The notes under the pieces were generated by a model. The model had not been told where the DNA came from and made no database searches. It saw only the letters and a list, made by a program, of their open reading frames with translations. The position numbers were made by a program, and so were the translations under genes. A stretch of DNA of 64,000 nucleotides from Segetibacter sp. (GTDB lineage: Bacteria > Bacteroidota > Bacteroidia > Chitinophagales > Chitinophagaceae), in contig NZ_JAOQAH010000021.1 in NCBI RefSeq assembly GCF_025963695.1, positions 26,580-90,579 of the forward strand. Direction: 5' to 3'. This document shows, in pieces, positions 35,628 through 44,562 of this stretch. Position 1 is the stretch's first letter. Each line of letters starts with the position of its first letter.

Positions 35628-36239
35628 ATGACACCTGAACGTGAAGACAAATTATTGACTGTTCTACAGAAACGACAAAATAATTTAACCGTAGTATTGG
35701 AAAACGTTTTGGACCCGCACAACGAGTCTGCAGTAATGCGTACGTGCGACTCGGTAGGCATACAAGACATTTTTATTATAAATAACAGGAAGCCACCCAA
35801 AAGGGCAGTGGGTTTCAGAAGTGGCGGCAGTGCCAAGAAGTGGCTTACAGTTCACGATTTCACTAATGCCGAAGAATGCTTTAAGGAATTGAAAAACAGG
35901 TATAGTAAGATATTAACGACTCACCTTGGCACAAATTCCGTAAGTGTATACGATATTGATTTTACCCAAAGCATTGCATTGGTTTTTGGCAACGAGTGGT
36001 TTGGAGTGAGTGAGGAGGTTAGAGCTATGTCGGACGGGAATTTTGTAATTCCTCAGATGGGAATGGTACAAAGTCTAAACATTTCTGTGGCCTGTGCTGT
36101 AAGCCTGTACGAGGCTTACAGGCAGAAAGAGAAAGCGGGTCATTATCAAAAACAACATTTGTCAAACGACAGAATGCACAAGCTTTTTAACGAATGGGGG
36201 CTCAAACAACAGGACGTTGCTGAAAAGGAACAACACTAA
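35628..36239 (+). CDS. trmH: tRNA (guanosine-18-2'-O)-methyltransferase, SpoU family
   Basis: 203 residues that follow TrmH closely: RQNNLTVVLENVLDPHNESA near the N-terminus, VMRTCDSVGIQDI, the knot motifs ILTTHLGTNSVSVYDIDFTQ, LVFGNEWFGVSEEV and the last motif IPQMGMVQSLNISVACAVSL. It is a SPOUT (alpha/beta-knot) enzyme that 2'-O-methylates G18 in the tRNA D-loop. The C-terminus is longer than in E. coli and basic. The next gene starts 4 nt after the stop codon. Confidence 0.9.
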   Translation: MTPEREDKLLTVLQKRQNNLTVVLENVLDPHNESAVMRTCDSVGIQDIFIINNRKPPKRAVGFRSGGSAKKWLTVHDFTNAEECFKELKNRYSKILTTHLGTNSVSVYDIDFTQSIALVFGNEWFGVSEEVRAMSDGNFVIPQMGMVQSLNISVACAVSLYEAYRQKEKAGHYQKQHLSNDRMHKLFNEWGLKQQDVAEKEQH

Positions 36240-36243
36240 TTAT

Positions 36244-36738
36244 ATGAAAAAAGTATTTGTTTTAGCGGCTTTAATGGTCAGCATTTTATCTATAAACGCT
36301 TGCGCCCAGTCTGGTTCCTCTACTGCCATTAAAAAGGTGTCTGCGAAGGAAGTTAAAAAAATGATCGACAATAGTACGGGGCCTATGATTGTAAATTTCT
36401 GGGCCACCTGGTGCGGACCGTGTATTAGAGAGATCCCGTGGTTTGATAGTATTATGACTGAGAAAAACTCTACCGTTAAACTTGTTTTAGTTAGCCTTGA
36501 CTATAAATCGGAATATTCGAAATTGGCGGCTTTTGTGAAGAAGCGTGGGTACAAAGGCGAAGTATTATACCTTGATGAAACAGATGCGGATAAATACATT
36601 GCTACTATTGAACCCAAATGGAAAGGAGCAATTCCAGCTTCTATATTTGTAAATAACGCTACAAAATATTACCAGTTCTTCGGCGAGCAGATACCTAAGC
36701 AAAGATTTGAAATGGAGCTGGATAAGTTGGGGAAGTAA
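36244..36738 (+). CDS. TlpA-like thioredoxin-fold protein, exported
   Basis: 164 residues from ATG 36244; a TTG start inside trmH is rejected. An export signal MKKVFVLAALMVSILSINAC carries a lipobox-like INAC, so it may be a lipoprotein. The thioredoxin active site is in VNFWATWCGPCIREIPWF (WCGPC), with VLVSLDYKSEY and the cis-proline region AIPASIFV. It should reduce or transfer disulfides in the periplasm. It is co-transcribed with trmH by spacing, a link of uncertain meaning. Confidence 0.87.
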   Translation: MKKVFVLAALMVSILSINACAQSGSSTAIKKVSAKEVKKMIDNSTGPMIVNFWATWCGPCIREIPWFDSIMTEKNSTVKLVLVSLDYKSEYSKLAAFVKKRGYKGEVLYLDETDADKYIATIEPKWKGAIPASIFVNNATKYYQFFGEQIPKQRFEMELDKLGK

Positions 36739-36850
36739 GCTGCGAGCCGTTAGCTATAAGCTGCCAGCTTATTAAAGCGAGTTTAGTCAATTTGTCAAAT
36801 ACTACTTATATAGCAAAACATAAAAGCTCGCAGCTTGAAACGAACAGCTG
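36738..36850. repeat. Complex inverted repeat between convergent genes
   Basis: AAGCTGCGAGC just after the thioredoxin stop is matched by its inverse GCTCGCAGCTT at about 36824-36834. AAGCTGCCAGCTT at about 36758-36770 is matched by AGCTGGCAGCTT near 36845-36856. It lies between genes that converge and may act as a terminator in both directions. A related AGCTCGCAGCCCGCAGCTA stretch occurs ahead of the aminotransferase gene at about 43111-43129. Confidence 0.5.
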
Positions 36851-36860
36851 GCAGCTTTGC

Positions 36861-37112
36861 TTACGTTGCTTTCCCTTTTAGCTCCCAGTGATCTTTGAAG
36901 ATCTTGCCTTCGCGGTCTTTTTTTAAGGTCCGTCCATACCGTTCTCCCTTGATTGTGCCTTGTTCTGTTTTTTTACCTATAAATAGCAGTATAGCATTTC
37001 CTTCATCATCTGTTTTAAATGAAAGGTCGTAGCCTTTGTATTTCATTTCAACAAGCGACGAGGGTTCAAACTTTTTAGATAATTTTTTCTGTAAATCTTC
37101 ACCTAACGCCAT
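36861..37112 (-). CDS. Small protein downstream of ppa, function unknown
   Basis: 83 residues from ATG 37112 (MALGEDLQKKLSKKFEPSS). A longer frame starting at a TTG overlaps ppa by 4 nt and has a GGAAAG stretch just before the ATG, so the ATG is preferred. The protein is polar and charged, with beta-strand-like parts (GNAILLFIGK, ERYGRTLKKD). No family is recognised. It begins 20 nt after the ppa stop codon and is probably co-transcribed. Confidence 0.65.
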   Translation of the reverse strand: MALGEDLQKKLSKKFEPSSLVEMKYKGYDLSFKTDDEGNAILLFIGKKTEQGTIKGERYGRTLKKDREGKIFKDHWELKGKAT

Positions 37113-37132
37113 CGCCTTTCCTTTTTTGTGGT

Positions 37133-37666
37133 TCAAGAATTATTGTTTTGGGATGCTTTCTTTATACTCGTATGAATAAGTTTTACGGCTACGTCGGGAC
37201 CGTCGTTCCCAAGGGGATTGAACACATCTTCACTTACCTGGTTATAAGAAGCGAAAAAATTTACGATCTCTTTTACCAGTCCTTCCGGAAGATCATCAAT
37301 GTTGTTAGCGGAAGCATACATTCTGGACTGTAGTTGTACTGCAACTACCCTGTCGTTTCGTACTCTTTCGCCATCTTCTTCCTGCTCTACTTTTATTATC
37401 CCAAGTACTTTACTTTCTACCAGGCATCCTGGAAAAGTTGGTGCGTCAGTGAGAACAAGCACATCCATTGGATCGCCATCTTCGGCAATGGTAGAAGGAA
37501 TAAAGCCAAAATCAAAAGGAAATACCATGCCTGCTGGTAAGGCCCTCTTTAGCTTGATTATATCATGTGCTTCTTCGTAAACATACTTGTTGCAACTTCC
37601 TTTTGGGGTTTCTACAATTGCATTAATATGATTAGTTCCTTCTATAAATGGTGGTGGCAATCTCAT
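37133..37666 (-). CDS. ppa: Inorganic pyrophosphatase, family I
   Basis: 177 residues. Substrate and metal residues lie in the stretch FDFGFIPSTIAEDGDPMDVL (about 51-70), where DGDPMDVLVL is the signature. KYVYEEAHDIIKLKR and NDRVVAVQ also fit. It hydrolyses pyrophosphate in the cytoplasm. The stop codon lies 20 nt ahead of the next small gene. Confidence 0.93.
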   Translation of the reverse strand: MRLPPPFIEGTNHINAIVETPKGSCNKYVYEEAHDIIKLKRALPAGMVFPFDFGFIPSTIAEDGDPMDVLVLTDAPTFPGCLVESKVLGIIKVEQEEDGERVRNDRVVAVQLQSRMYASANNIDDLPEGLVKEIVNFFASYNQVSEDVFNPLGNDGPDVAVKLIHTSIKKASQNNNS

Positions 37667-37765
37667 GCCTTAACAGTTCAAAAGTTATACCTATCACCTC
37701 GGCTATTATTTATACTGAATGAAAAATCATATGCGAAAAAAGATGCTCAAAGATTTACCGTTGAA

Positions 37766-37783
37766 GTGAGTGACACAACAATG
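37766..37783 (+). repeat. Dispersed intergenic repeat, GAGTGACACAA class
   Basis: Reads GTGAGTGACACAACAATG, preceded by GATTTACCGTTGAA and followed by TAAAACG. The upstream flank resembles the copy near 32371. Confidence 0.65.
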
Positions 37784-37816
37784 TAAAACGGAGAACAAAT
37801 GCCTGAAACAAAAAAT

Positions 37817-38377
37817 TTATTCAAAACTTTTTATCTTTTCGTCAACCCAAAAAAAATCATGATTGGTTTTTAATTCGGAGAAAGGAACCCATTCGCTATC
37901 AGTTGACTCTTCTAATGAAATATTAAGCGATTGTGCATTAGAACATTTAAAAAGGAATCGTATATCGTGATGCGTGTGCGCTGGCTCCTGCTTTTTGTAA
38001 TTTTCAGGAATGTGATGGCTGTCTATATCGAAAACCTCCCTTGAAAGTAGTACCAAGTTTTCCGCCGCCAGGCCGGTTTCTTCACATGCTTCGCGGATCG
38101 CAGATGCATGGAGTGAAGGATCTGTAATATCAACATGCCCGCCGGGTTGAAGCCAGCGGTTTAATGATTTATGGTTTAGTAATAAAAGATGTGAGGCACT
38201 TTCATTTATGATAAAAGCGCTGGTAGTTATGTGCCCCGAGAAGTTTTTCCTGTTGATAAGGGCTTCTCCTTCATGGTCTTTTAAAAATTGAATAAGTGGG
38301 TGGACATCGCTGTCTTCATCCCGGAATTTTTTAAGGTACTGACGAACCAATTCTAAAATTTCTTCTTTGTTCTCCAT
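37817..38377 (-). CDS. Nudix hydrolase
   Basis: 186 residues. The Nudix helix is REACEETGLAAENL, preceded by LQPGGHVDITDPSLHASA, so the helix and glutamates of the Nudix box are present although the first part has the GGHVD form with extra residues in place of GX5E. An N-terminal helical extension precedes it. Family members cleave nucleoside diphosphate linked compounds; the substrate cannot be told. Single gene. Confidence 0.85.
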   Translation of the reverse strand: MENKEEILELVRQYLKKFRDEDSDVHPLIQFLKDHEGEALINRKNFSGHITTSAFIINESASHLLLLNHKSLNRWLQPGGHVDITDPSLHASAIREACEETGLAAENLVLLSREVFDIDSHHIPENYKKQEPAHTHHDIRFLFKCSNAQSLNISLEESTDSEWVPFSELKTNHDFFWVDEKIKSFE

Positions 38378-38405
38378 TAAAGTAGGTTAAGCTAATTAAA
38401 ACCTT

Positions 38406-39521
38406 TTACTTAAGTAATTGCAGGCAAACAGGCATTGACACTTTGATTTGCTCACCTGTTTCCTGAAGCATTCCGGTTTGTTTATTTCTTTTAAAAATTA
38501 CAATGTTGTCGCTATCCTGGTTTGCTGCAAGCAAATAATTTCCCGAAGGGTCAATAATAAAATGACGGGGAGCTTTGCCCAGCGTAGATTGATACCCTTT
38601 TAACTGCAATTTTCCGTTTGCAGGATTAACCGAAAAAATAGCGATATTATTTTCCTGGCCACGGTTAGAGGCATATAAAAATTTACCATCAGGAGATAGG
38701 TCTACCTCCGCACTTCCTGGTTGCCCTTTAAAGTCATCAGGATGTGTGGCTACGTTCTGCAGTGAGGTTAGTCTGCCTTTACTGTAGCTATAAGCGCCAA
38801 CTGTTCCGCTCATTTCCTCTATTACGTAAGCAAACTTACCGTTGGGATGGAAGGTGATGTGACGAGGGCCATTACCCGGGTTAGCTTTAACAAACGGCGT
38901 GGATGCCGGGCTAAGCGGTTTTGAAGAAGCTGAATTAAACTGGTAAGCCACTACTTTGTCGGTTCCTAAATCGGGTGCAAATAAATAATCTTGCGCAGGG
39001 CTGAAGACCGTTTGATGAACATGAGGCTTATCCTGGCGTTGTTTATTTACACTGCTCCCCTCGTGCTGTATTAACTGACTATATGGATTTAACGAACCAT
39101 CATTATTAACTGAAAATACGGCCAAACTTCCACCACTGTAATTTGCCACGGTTACCCATTTATTATTTTTACTAACAGCTACATGACAAGGTCCGTCGCC
39201 ACCTGCCGGTTGTTGATTTATCAACGATAATTTGCCGGTAGTTTTATCAAAAGCATATGAACTAACCTTAGAGGGAGTTTTTCCGCCTGTTTCACTTACA
39301 GCATACAAATGTTTTTTATCAGGGGCAATGGCAATGAAAGATGGATTTGCCGCACTGTCGGTATTGCTGATCAACTCTGCTTTGCCTGTTGAGGTATTGA
39401 AGCGGTAAACATAAATTCCTTTACTGCCTTTTTGCGTATAAGTTCCAACAAGCAAATAAAAATCCTGGGCCGAACAATAAAAGGAAAAAAACAGTGAAGT
39501 GACAAGCAGGAATTTTCGCAT
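38406..39521 (-). CDS. Lactonase family seven-bladed beta-propeller (6-phosphogluconolactonase-like), exported
   Basis: 371 residues from ATG 39521; the open frame runs 64 codons further upstream but this start gives a signal peptide (MRKFLLVTSLFFSFYCSAQ). The mature protein begins DFYLLVGTYTQKGSKGIYVY and has the repeated pattern of the lactonase propeller: GDGPCHVAVSKNNKWVTVAN, GNGPRHITFHPNGKFAYVIE, DGKFLYASNRGQENNIAIF, KAPRHFIIDPSGNYLLAAN. Cytoplasmic members hydrolyse 6-phosphogluconolactone; the signal peptide makes a periplasmic role more likely here, and the substrate is uncertain. Confidence 0.83.
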   Translation of the reverse strand: MRKFLLVTSLFFSFYCSAQDFYLLVGTYTQKGSKGIYVYRFNTSTGKAELISNTDSAANPSFIAIAPDKKHLYAVSETGGKTPSKVSSYAFDKTTGKLSLINQQPAGGDGPCHVAVSKNNKWVTVANYSGGSLAVFSVNNDGSLNPYSQLIQHEGSSVNKQRQDKPHVHQTVFSPAQDYLFAPDLGTDKVVAYQFNSASSKPLSPASTPFVKANPGNGPRHITFHPNGKFAYVIEEMSGTVGAYSYSKGRLTSLQNVATHPDDFKGQPGSAEVDLSPDGKFLYASNRGQENNIAIFSVNPANGKLQLKGYQSTLGKAPRHFIIDPSGNYLLAANQDSDNIVIFKRNKQTGMLQETGEQIKVSMPVCLQLLK

Positions 39522-39551
39522 AGCGTTAATAGTTAGATGATAGTAAGAAGC

Positions 39552-39559
39552 CAAATATA
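39552..39559 (-). promoter_or_regulatory. Probable -7 element of the lactonase-family gene
   Basis: Minus-strand TATATTTG matches TAnnTTTG, 30 bases ahead of the ATG at 39521. No clear -33 TTG. Confidence 0.4.
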
Positions 39560-39681
39560 AAGAATAGAAAATAAAATTAGAGTCTTCAGTTGAAGTGGGT
39601 GATAGCAAATTGTCACTGCTGCCCGCGCGACAACAGATGTGGTTTATCCCTTCGGGGTGAGCCGGCCGCCAATAGCGGTCG

Positions 39682-39801
39682 ATGGAAGTGCGAGAATTTG
39701 AGATGCCGTACAAAACTGTAACTATTCAATTAACGAAAGCATCAGATGGTAAAGAGTTTTGGGAAGTGAAAAATAAAAAGTATCGGGAGTTGTTTTTATA
39801 A
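39682..39801 (+). CDS. Possible small ORF upstream of the GNAT gene
   Basis: 39 residues (MEVREFEMPYKTVTIQLTKA then SDGKEFWEVKNKKYRELFL). It ends 8 nt before the acetyltransferase ATG on the same strand and in a different frame. The composition is protein-like and polar. It may be a small leader or regulatory peptide, or a fragment of an older gene. It is too short to call firmly. Confidence 0.35.
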   Translation: MEVREFEMPYKTVTIQLTKASDGKEFWEVKNKKYRELFL

Positions 39802-39809
39802 TTGCACTA

Positions 39810-40319
39810 ATGTCATTAAAAATTGAACGGGTAGGAAGGGAGGATTTAAACGACCTGGTAAAAATAAGCCGCGAAACTTTCTACGATACTTTTAGCGGGC
39901 AGAATAAAAAGGAGGATATGGACCTTTTTCTGAAAAGTTCCTTAAATCCTGAAAAGTTGCGAGAGGAAATGTCTGAGCCGGACAATCATTTCTTTTTTGC
40001 AAAAGAGGCTGATTTAATAGTGGGGTATTTAAAACTTTCCACTGCAGTATCTGATGAAATTGATGGGGAAGTTTTAGAAATAGCAAGAATTTATGTGGTG
40101 AAAGAAAAGCTGGGAAGTGGTGTGGGTAAAGCGCTACTGGAATTTGCCATTTCTTTTGCAAAGCAGCTCAATAAAAAAACAGTTTACCTGGGGGTTTGGG
40201 AACATAATAAGAAAGCCATCAACTTTTACGACAGGTTTTGCTTTACAAAATTTGGTGAACACGTTTTTATGGTTGGAAGAGATCCTCAAACAGATTGGCT
40301 CCTTAAGAAGGAACTTTGA
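39810..40319 (+). CDS. GNAT family N-acetyltransferase
   Basis: 169 residues. The GNAT acetyl-CoA loop is seen in IARIYVVKEKLGSGVGKALL (motif A, Q/RxxGxG/A type, here KLGSGVGKAL), followed by the motif B part KTVYLGVWEHNKKAINFYDR. The N-terminus SLKIERVGREDLNDLVKISR is also typical. Substrate unknown; small cytoplasmic enzyme. Confidence 0.88.
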   Translation: MSLKIERVGREDLNDLVKISRETFYDTFSGQNKKEDMDLFLKSSLNPEKLREEMSEPDNHFFFAKEADLIVGYLKLSTAVSDEIDGEVLEIARIYVVKEKLGSGVGKALLEFAISFAKQLNKKTVYLGVWEHNKKAINFYDRFCFTKFGEHVFMVGRDPQTDWLLKKEL

Positions 40320-40417
40320 GAGTTGCGGGTATAAACCAGCGCCAAGCTAAAACGAAATTGCCCGATGATTCTTAAAGTAACAACACACAAAGCTGGGCAT
40401 GAATAAAAAGCACCAGG

Positions 40418-40433
40418 GTGCGACGCAAGGATG
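40418..40433 (+). repeat. Dispersed intergenic repeat, TGCGACGCAA class
   Basis: Reads GTGCGACGCAAGGATG, between the GNAT and thiolase genes. Confidence 0.65.
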
Positions 40434-40522
40434 TTGAATAAAGCCCGGCGGCTGGCTTAATATAAACCTGTTAAACTATTTGCCTGCAACGAATTCATCT
40501 TTCCCCCGCTTCACTTACCCCT

Positions 40523-40530
40523 TATCTTTG
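40523..40530 (+). promoter_or_regulatory. Probable -7 element of the thiolase gene
   Basis: TATCTTTG matches TAnnTTTG, 34 bases ahead of the ATG at 40565. Confidence 0.5.
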
Positions 40531-40564
40531 AAGCCGTTTTAATTTACCATACGATTGTGAAATT

Positions 40565-41749
40565 ATGAATACAAGAGAAGTCTATATCGTTTCTGCAGTA
40601 CGTACACCCATCGGAAGTTTCGGCGGGTCGCTAAAAGAGGTAAGCGCTACTAAACTCGGTGCCATTGCAATTGATGGTGCTGTTGCAAAAGCAGGAATTA
40701 TGCCCCGGCAGGTGGATGAATTATTAATGGGGAGCGTCCTTCAGGCGGGCCTTGGACAAGCACCGGCAAGACAAGCATGTAAGGCGTCGGCGCTGCCCGA
40801 TAAAGTTATTTGTACAACTGTAAATAAAGTTTGCGCAAGCGGGATGAAAGCAGTTTCGCAAGGAGCGGCAAGTATTGCTTTGGGGGAAGCCGACATTGTT
40901 GTAGCTGGAGGAATGGAAAGCATGAGCAACGTGCCTTTTTATGTAGAAAATATGCGATGGGGTAATAAGTATGGAAATAGTGTGCTGATTGATGGCATCG
41001 CGAAGGACGGTTTAACTGATGTATATGATGGTTTGGCAATGGGTAATGCGGCCGACTTCTGCGCGAAGGAATGTGGCATTAGCCGCCAAGAACAGGATGA
41101 ATTTGCAATAGAAAGCTATAAACGCAGCCAGGCTGCCTGGAATGAAGGAAAGTTCTCTGATGAAGTGGTTACCGTAGAAATTCCTCAGCGTAAAGGAGAG
41201 CCGCTGTTGGTAAATAAAGACGATGAACCATTTAATGTAAAGTTTGATAAAATACCCGAATTGCGTCCTGCTTTTAGTAAAGAGGGAACGGTAACTGCCG
41301 CAAATGCCTCTACTATGAACGATGGAGCTGCCGCATTGGTCTTAATAAGCAAAGGCAAAATGGAAGAACTGGGTCTGCAACCCCTTGCAAAAATATTAAG
41401 TTATGCAGATGCAGAACAAGATCCTAAGTGGTTTACCACAACACCGTCACTTGCTTTACCCAAGGCGGTTGAAAGAGCAGGTTTGCAAATGGAAGATATC
41501 GATTTCATTGAATTGAATGAGGCTTTTTCTGTTGTTGGAATTGAAAACATCCGACGAATGAAGCTGGATATTGCCAAAGTAAATGTACACGGAGGTGCAG
41601 TATCTCTTGGTCATCCGCTTGGATGTAGCGGAGCAAGAATACTGGTTACGTTGATAAACGTTTTAAAACAAAACGGCGGTACATATGGTGCCGCGGCAGT
41701 TTGTAACGGCGGTGGCGGAGCTAGTGCAATGGTAATAGAGCTGATGTAA
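40565..41749 (+). CDS. Acetyl-CoA acetyltransferase (thiolase)
   Basis: 394 residues, normal thiolase length. The nucleophilic cysteine is C90 in [14 protein letters not shown]350 lies in [17 protein letters not shown] and C380 in [16 protein letters not shown], completing the Cys-His-Cys set. NEAFSVV is also present. It makes or cleaves acetoacetyl-CoA. The biosynthetic or degradative type cannot be separated by eye. A clear -7 box lies upstream. No other fatty-acid or ketone gene is adjacent. Confidence 0.95.
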   Translation: MNTREVYIVSAVRTPIGSFGGSLKEVSATKLGAIAIDGAVAKAGIMPRQVDELLMGSVLQAGLGQAPARQACKASALPDKVICTTVNKVCASGMKAVSQGAASIALGEADIVVAGGMESMSNVPFYVENMRWGNKYGNSVLIDGIAKDGLTDVYDGLAMGNAADFCAKECGISRQEQDEFAIESYKRSQAAWNEGKFSDEVVTVEIPQRKGEPLLVNKDDEPFNVKFDKIPELRPAFSKEGTVTAANASTMNDGAAALVLISKGKMEELGLQPLAKILSYADAEQDPKWFTTTPSLALPKAVERAGLQMEDIDFIELNEAFSVVGIENIRRMKLDIAKVNVHGGAVSLGHPLGCSGARILVTLINVLKQNGGTYGAAAVCNGGGGASAMVIELM

Positions 41750-41762
41750 TAAAGACAATTGC

Positions 41763-41999
41763 TTAGTCTTCTTCAAAGAACTTTTCAAACATCGATCGGA
41801 GAGTGATTACTATTAATATAAATAATAGGAATGACAGGAAAAATATAATTGCGTTCAGAATCATATAAGGTAGAATAAATAATAAAGACTGAGTCGAGCT
41901 GCAAATAGATGCTTGTCCGGTCAGTAAAATTTGTTCTTCAGATTGTGGTTTACATTTTTGGTCTAATCGTACTTTCTGGCCAGCGGTAGCAGTTTTCAT
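41763..41999 (-). CDS. Small membrane protein, function unknown
   Basis: 78 residues beginning MKTATAGQKVRLDQKCKPQS. A polar first half is followed by one long hydrophobic stretch (about 40-67), probably one or two membrane helices, and a short acidic tail (FEKFFEED). It stands between thiolase and holA and faces the opposite way to both. No family is recognised. Confidence 0.5.
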   Translation of the reverse strand: MKTATAGQKVRLDQKCKPQSEEQILLTGQASICSSTQSLLFILPYMILNAIIFFLSFLLFILIVITLRSMFEKFFEED

Positions 42000-42048
42000 A
42001 AATTTCCTTCATCAGCCTTATCTTGCGTTTCCTGTATATTTAAAAAGC

Positions 42049-43047
42049 ATGTCTGTAGAAAAAATACTATCTGAGTGGAAGATCGGTGCATACAAACCTA
42101 TCTATTGGCTGGAAGGAGAGGAGCCTTATTTTATTGATAAAATCGTGGACCATGCAGAACACAAAATTTTAAATGAAAGCGAAGCAGGCTTTAACCTCAC
42201 TGTTTTTTATGGTCGGGATGCTGATTGGACTGCTGTTGTAAATGCCTGCCGTCGATACCCGATGTTTTCCGACCGGCAGGTAGTATTGCTTAAGGAAGCC
42301 CAGCATATGAAAGACATTGAAAAGCTGGAAGGATATGTGAGTAAACCACTTTCTTCTACCATTTTTGTGGTAGCCTATAAGGATAAAAAGATGGACGGCC
42401 GAACCAACTTTTCGAAGGTTATTAAAAAAAACGGCGAACTGTTTCAAAGTAAAAAAATCTTTGAAAATCAGTTGCCGGACTGGACGCGGGGTATGATTCA
42501 ATCTAAAGGATATGATATTACACCACAGGCATTACAACTACTAATTGACAACATCGGCAACGACCTGAACAGGCTAGAGAACGAGGTTGAAAAAGTTTGG
42601 ATAAACCTCGGTAACACCAAAACAATTGATGAGAGTGCGATTGAAAAGTACGTAGGTATCAGTAAGGAGTTTAATGCATTCGAGTTACAGGCTGCTATTG
42701 GCAAAAAAGATTTGGCGAAGGCTATTCGCATCATCCAGTATTTCAAGGCCAATCCAAAAGCTGCACCCATTCAATTAATACTTCCGGCTGTCTATTCCTA
42801 CTTCAGCAAAGTTTACTGCATTTTTGGAATGGACGATAAAAGCGAAAATGGCGTAAAAGGTCTTTTTAGCAATAACTTTTACGCGGCAAAAGATGCACTT
42901 GCCACCGCCAAAACTTTCGGGATTTCCGGTGTAGAAAAAATACTGTTGCTCCTGCACCAATATAATTTAAGGAGCATTGGCATTCACGATGCAGGCACTT
43001 CAGATGCTGACCTCATGAAAGAGATGGTGGTGAAGATGGTGAGCTAA
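42049..43047 (+). CDS. holA: DNA polymerase III subunit delta
   Basis: 332 residues matching HolA: the N-terminal YWLEGEEPYFIDKIVDHAEH, KEAQHMKDIEKLEGYV, FVVAYKDKKMDGRTNFSKVI and the later EVEKVWINLG, FNAFELQAAIGKKDLAKAI and AAPIQLILPAVYSYFSKVYC are typical. It is the clamp-loader wrench that opens the sliding clamp. It lies close upstream of the aminotransferase gene but a separate promoter is probable for the latter. Confidence 0.88.
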   Translation: MSVEKILSEWKIGAYKPIYWLEGEEPYFIDKIVDHAEHKILNESEAGFNLTVFYGRDADWTAVVNACRRYPMFSDRQVVLLKEAQHMKDIEKLEGYVSKPLSSTIFVVAYKDKKMDGRTNFSKVIKKNGELFQSKKIFENQLPDWTRGMIQSKGYDITPQALQLLIDNIGNDLNRLENEVEKVWINLGNTKTIDESAIEKYVGISKEFNAFELQAAIGKKDLAKAIRIIQYFKANPKAAPIQLILPAVYSYFSKVYCIFGMDDKSENGVKGLFSNNFYAAKDALATAKTFGISGVEKILLLLHQYNLRSIGIHDAGTSDADLMKEMVVKMVS

Positions 43048-43149
43048 GGAAAGCGCGAAGCGAAGGGTGCAGTGTAAATTCGAAGTCCGCCAGTTCGAAG
43101 CGGGAAAATTAGCTCGCAGCCCGCAGCTAATACCTCACAGCTTTTTCCC

Positions 43150-43157
43150 TACATTTG
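43150..43157 (+). promoter_or_regulatory. Probable -7 element of the aminotransferase gene
   Basis: TACATTTG matches TAnnTTTG, 21 bases ahead of ATG 43179. Confidence 0.5.
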
Positions 43158-43178
43158 CGCTTCAAAATAAAAAACCTC

Positions 43179-44369
43179 ATGCCTTTATCAAGTATTTTAG
43201 ATCGCTTTGCCGAACCAGAAACTCTTAAAATGGCTAAACTCGGCCGTCAACTTAGAAGCGAGGGAAAAGATGTTGTTGACCTTAGTCTTGGAGAACCTGA
43301 TTTTGATACCCCTGTCCACATTAAGCAGGCTGCTATCCAGGCCATTAACGACAATTACTCACATTATACTCCTGTTGGTGGTTATTTAGATTTAAAAGAA
43401 GCCGTTTGCCACAAGCTTAAACGTGATAACAATCTTGATTATAAACCTGAAAATATTGTTACCTCAACCGGTGCTAAGCAAAGCATAGCCAACCTGATTT
43501 TGGCGGTGGTCGACAAAGGCGACGAAGTTATTATTCCCACTCCTTACTGGGTTACATATTCTGAGCTGGTTAAAATCGCCGAAGGCATTGTCGTTCCAAT
43601 AGAAACAACAATCGAAAGCAACTATAAAATTACGCCTGCCCAGCTTGAAGCAACCATTACCGAGAAGACAAGGTTGTTCATGTTCTCTTCACCATGTAAT
43701 CCATCCGGGGCGGTGTACAGCAAAGAAGAGTTAGAAGGTTTGGCCGACGTTTTTGTAAAGTACCCGAACATCTACATCATGAGCGACGAAATTTATGAGT
43801 ACATAAATTTTGTCGGTGGACACGAAAGCATTGCACAATTCGATGAAATAAAAGACAGGGTAATTATTGTAAATGGCTTAAGTAAGGGTTTCGCAATGAC
43901 CGGTTGGAGACTTGGATATATTGCCGCTTCTGCTGAGATTGCTAAAGCCTGCGAAAAGCTGCAAGGCCAGTTTACAAGTGGCCCCAATTCAATCGCTCAA
44001 AAGGCAGGGGTTGTTGCTTTGACTGCAAGCCTCGATCCTACCTATGAAATGGTTAAAGAGTTTGAAAGAAGAAAAAACCGCGTACAGGAACTGGTTTGCG
44101 ACATTCCTTCTTTTAAGTGTTATGTTCCCGAAGGTGCTTTCTACATTTTCCCCGATATCAGCAGTTTGTTTGGCACTTCAAATGGTGAAACTAAAATAGA
44201 AAACGCAGAAGATTTATGTATGTACCTGTTGCATACAGCTAACGTATCTACCGTAACTGGTTCCGCTTTTGGTAGCCCAAATTGCATTCGTATTGGCTTT
44301 GCTAACAGCATGGAAAATATTGAAAAAGGTTTTTCACGAATTAAAGATGCTTTAGATAAATTAAAGTAA
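43179..44369 (+). CDS. Aspartate aminotransferase-like class I aminotransferase
   Basis: 396 residues from ATG 43179; the frame is open to a TTG 24 bases earlier, but the promoter-like TACATTTG lies there. The PLP lysine is in NGLSKGFAMTGWRLGYI, and SSPCNPSGAVYSKEEL and MSDEIYEYINF carry the PLP-binding asparagine and aspartate/tyrosine. FDTPVHIKQAA and SHYTPVGGYLDLKEAV are typical of the aspartate/prephenate aminotransferase subgroup. The exact amino donor cannot be told. A terminator follows. Confidence 0.9.
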   Translation: MPLSSILDRFAEPETLKMAKLGRQLRSEGKDVVDLSLGEPDFDTPVHIKQAAIQAINDNYSHYTPVGGYLDLKEAVCHKLKRDNNLDYKPENIVTSTGAKQSIANLILAVVDKGDEVIIPTPYWVTYSELVKIAEGIVVPIETTIESNYKITPAQLEATITEKTRLFMFSSPCNPSGAVYSKEELEGLADVFVKYPNIYIMSDEIYEYINFVGGHESIAQFDEIKDRVIIVNGLSKGFAMTGWRLGYIAASAEIAKACEKLQGQFTSGPNSIAQKAGVVALTASLDPTYEMVKEFERRKNRVQELVCDIPSFKCYVPEGAFYIFPDISSLFGTSNGETKIENAEDLCMYLLHTANVSTVTGSAFGSPNCIRIGFANSMENIEKGFSRIKDALDKLK

Positions 44370-44421
44370 AGCTTTTCTAAAAAGAGCGTTAAGTCAAATA
44401 AAATCTGGAATTATATTAAAG

Positions 44422-44459
44422 GAGCAGTTCATTGTGCAATATCAATCACTGCTCTTTTT
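44422..44459 (+). terminator. Rho-independent terminator after the aminotransferase
   Basis: GAGCAGT (44422-44428) pairs with ACTGCTC (44448-44454), followed by TTTTT. The loop is long (19 bases), so strength is moderate. Confidence 0.65.
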
Positions 44460-44490
44460 ATTTGTTGCCGCCAGTAGTTTTTCATAGCAA

Positions 44491-44508
44491 CATCCTTGTG
44501 TCACTCCC
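44491..44508 (-). repeat. Dispersed intergenic repeat, GAGTGACACAA class
   Basis: The minus strand reads GGGAGTGACACAAGGATG, preceded by GATTTGCCGTACAA and followed by TTGCTATG. Both flanks match the copy near 32371. Confidence 0.65.
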
Positions 44509-44562
44509 TTGTACGGCAAATCTTTTATCAGCTTGTTTCGTTTTTTGCAATAAATTCTATTC

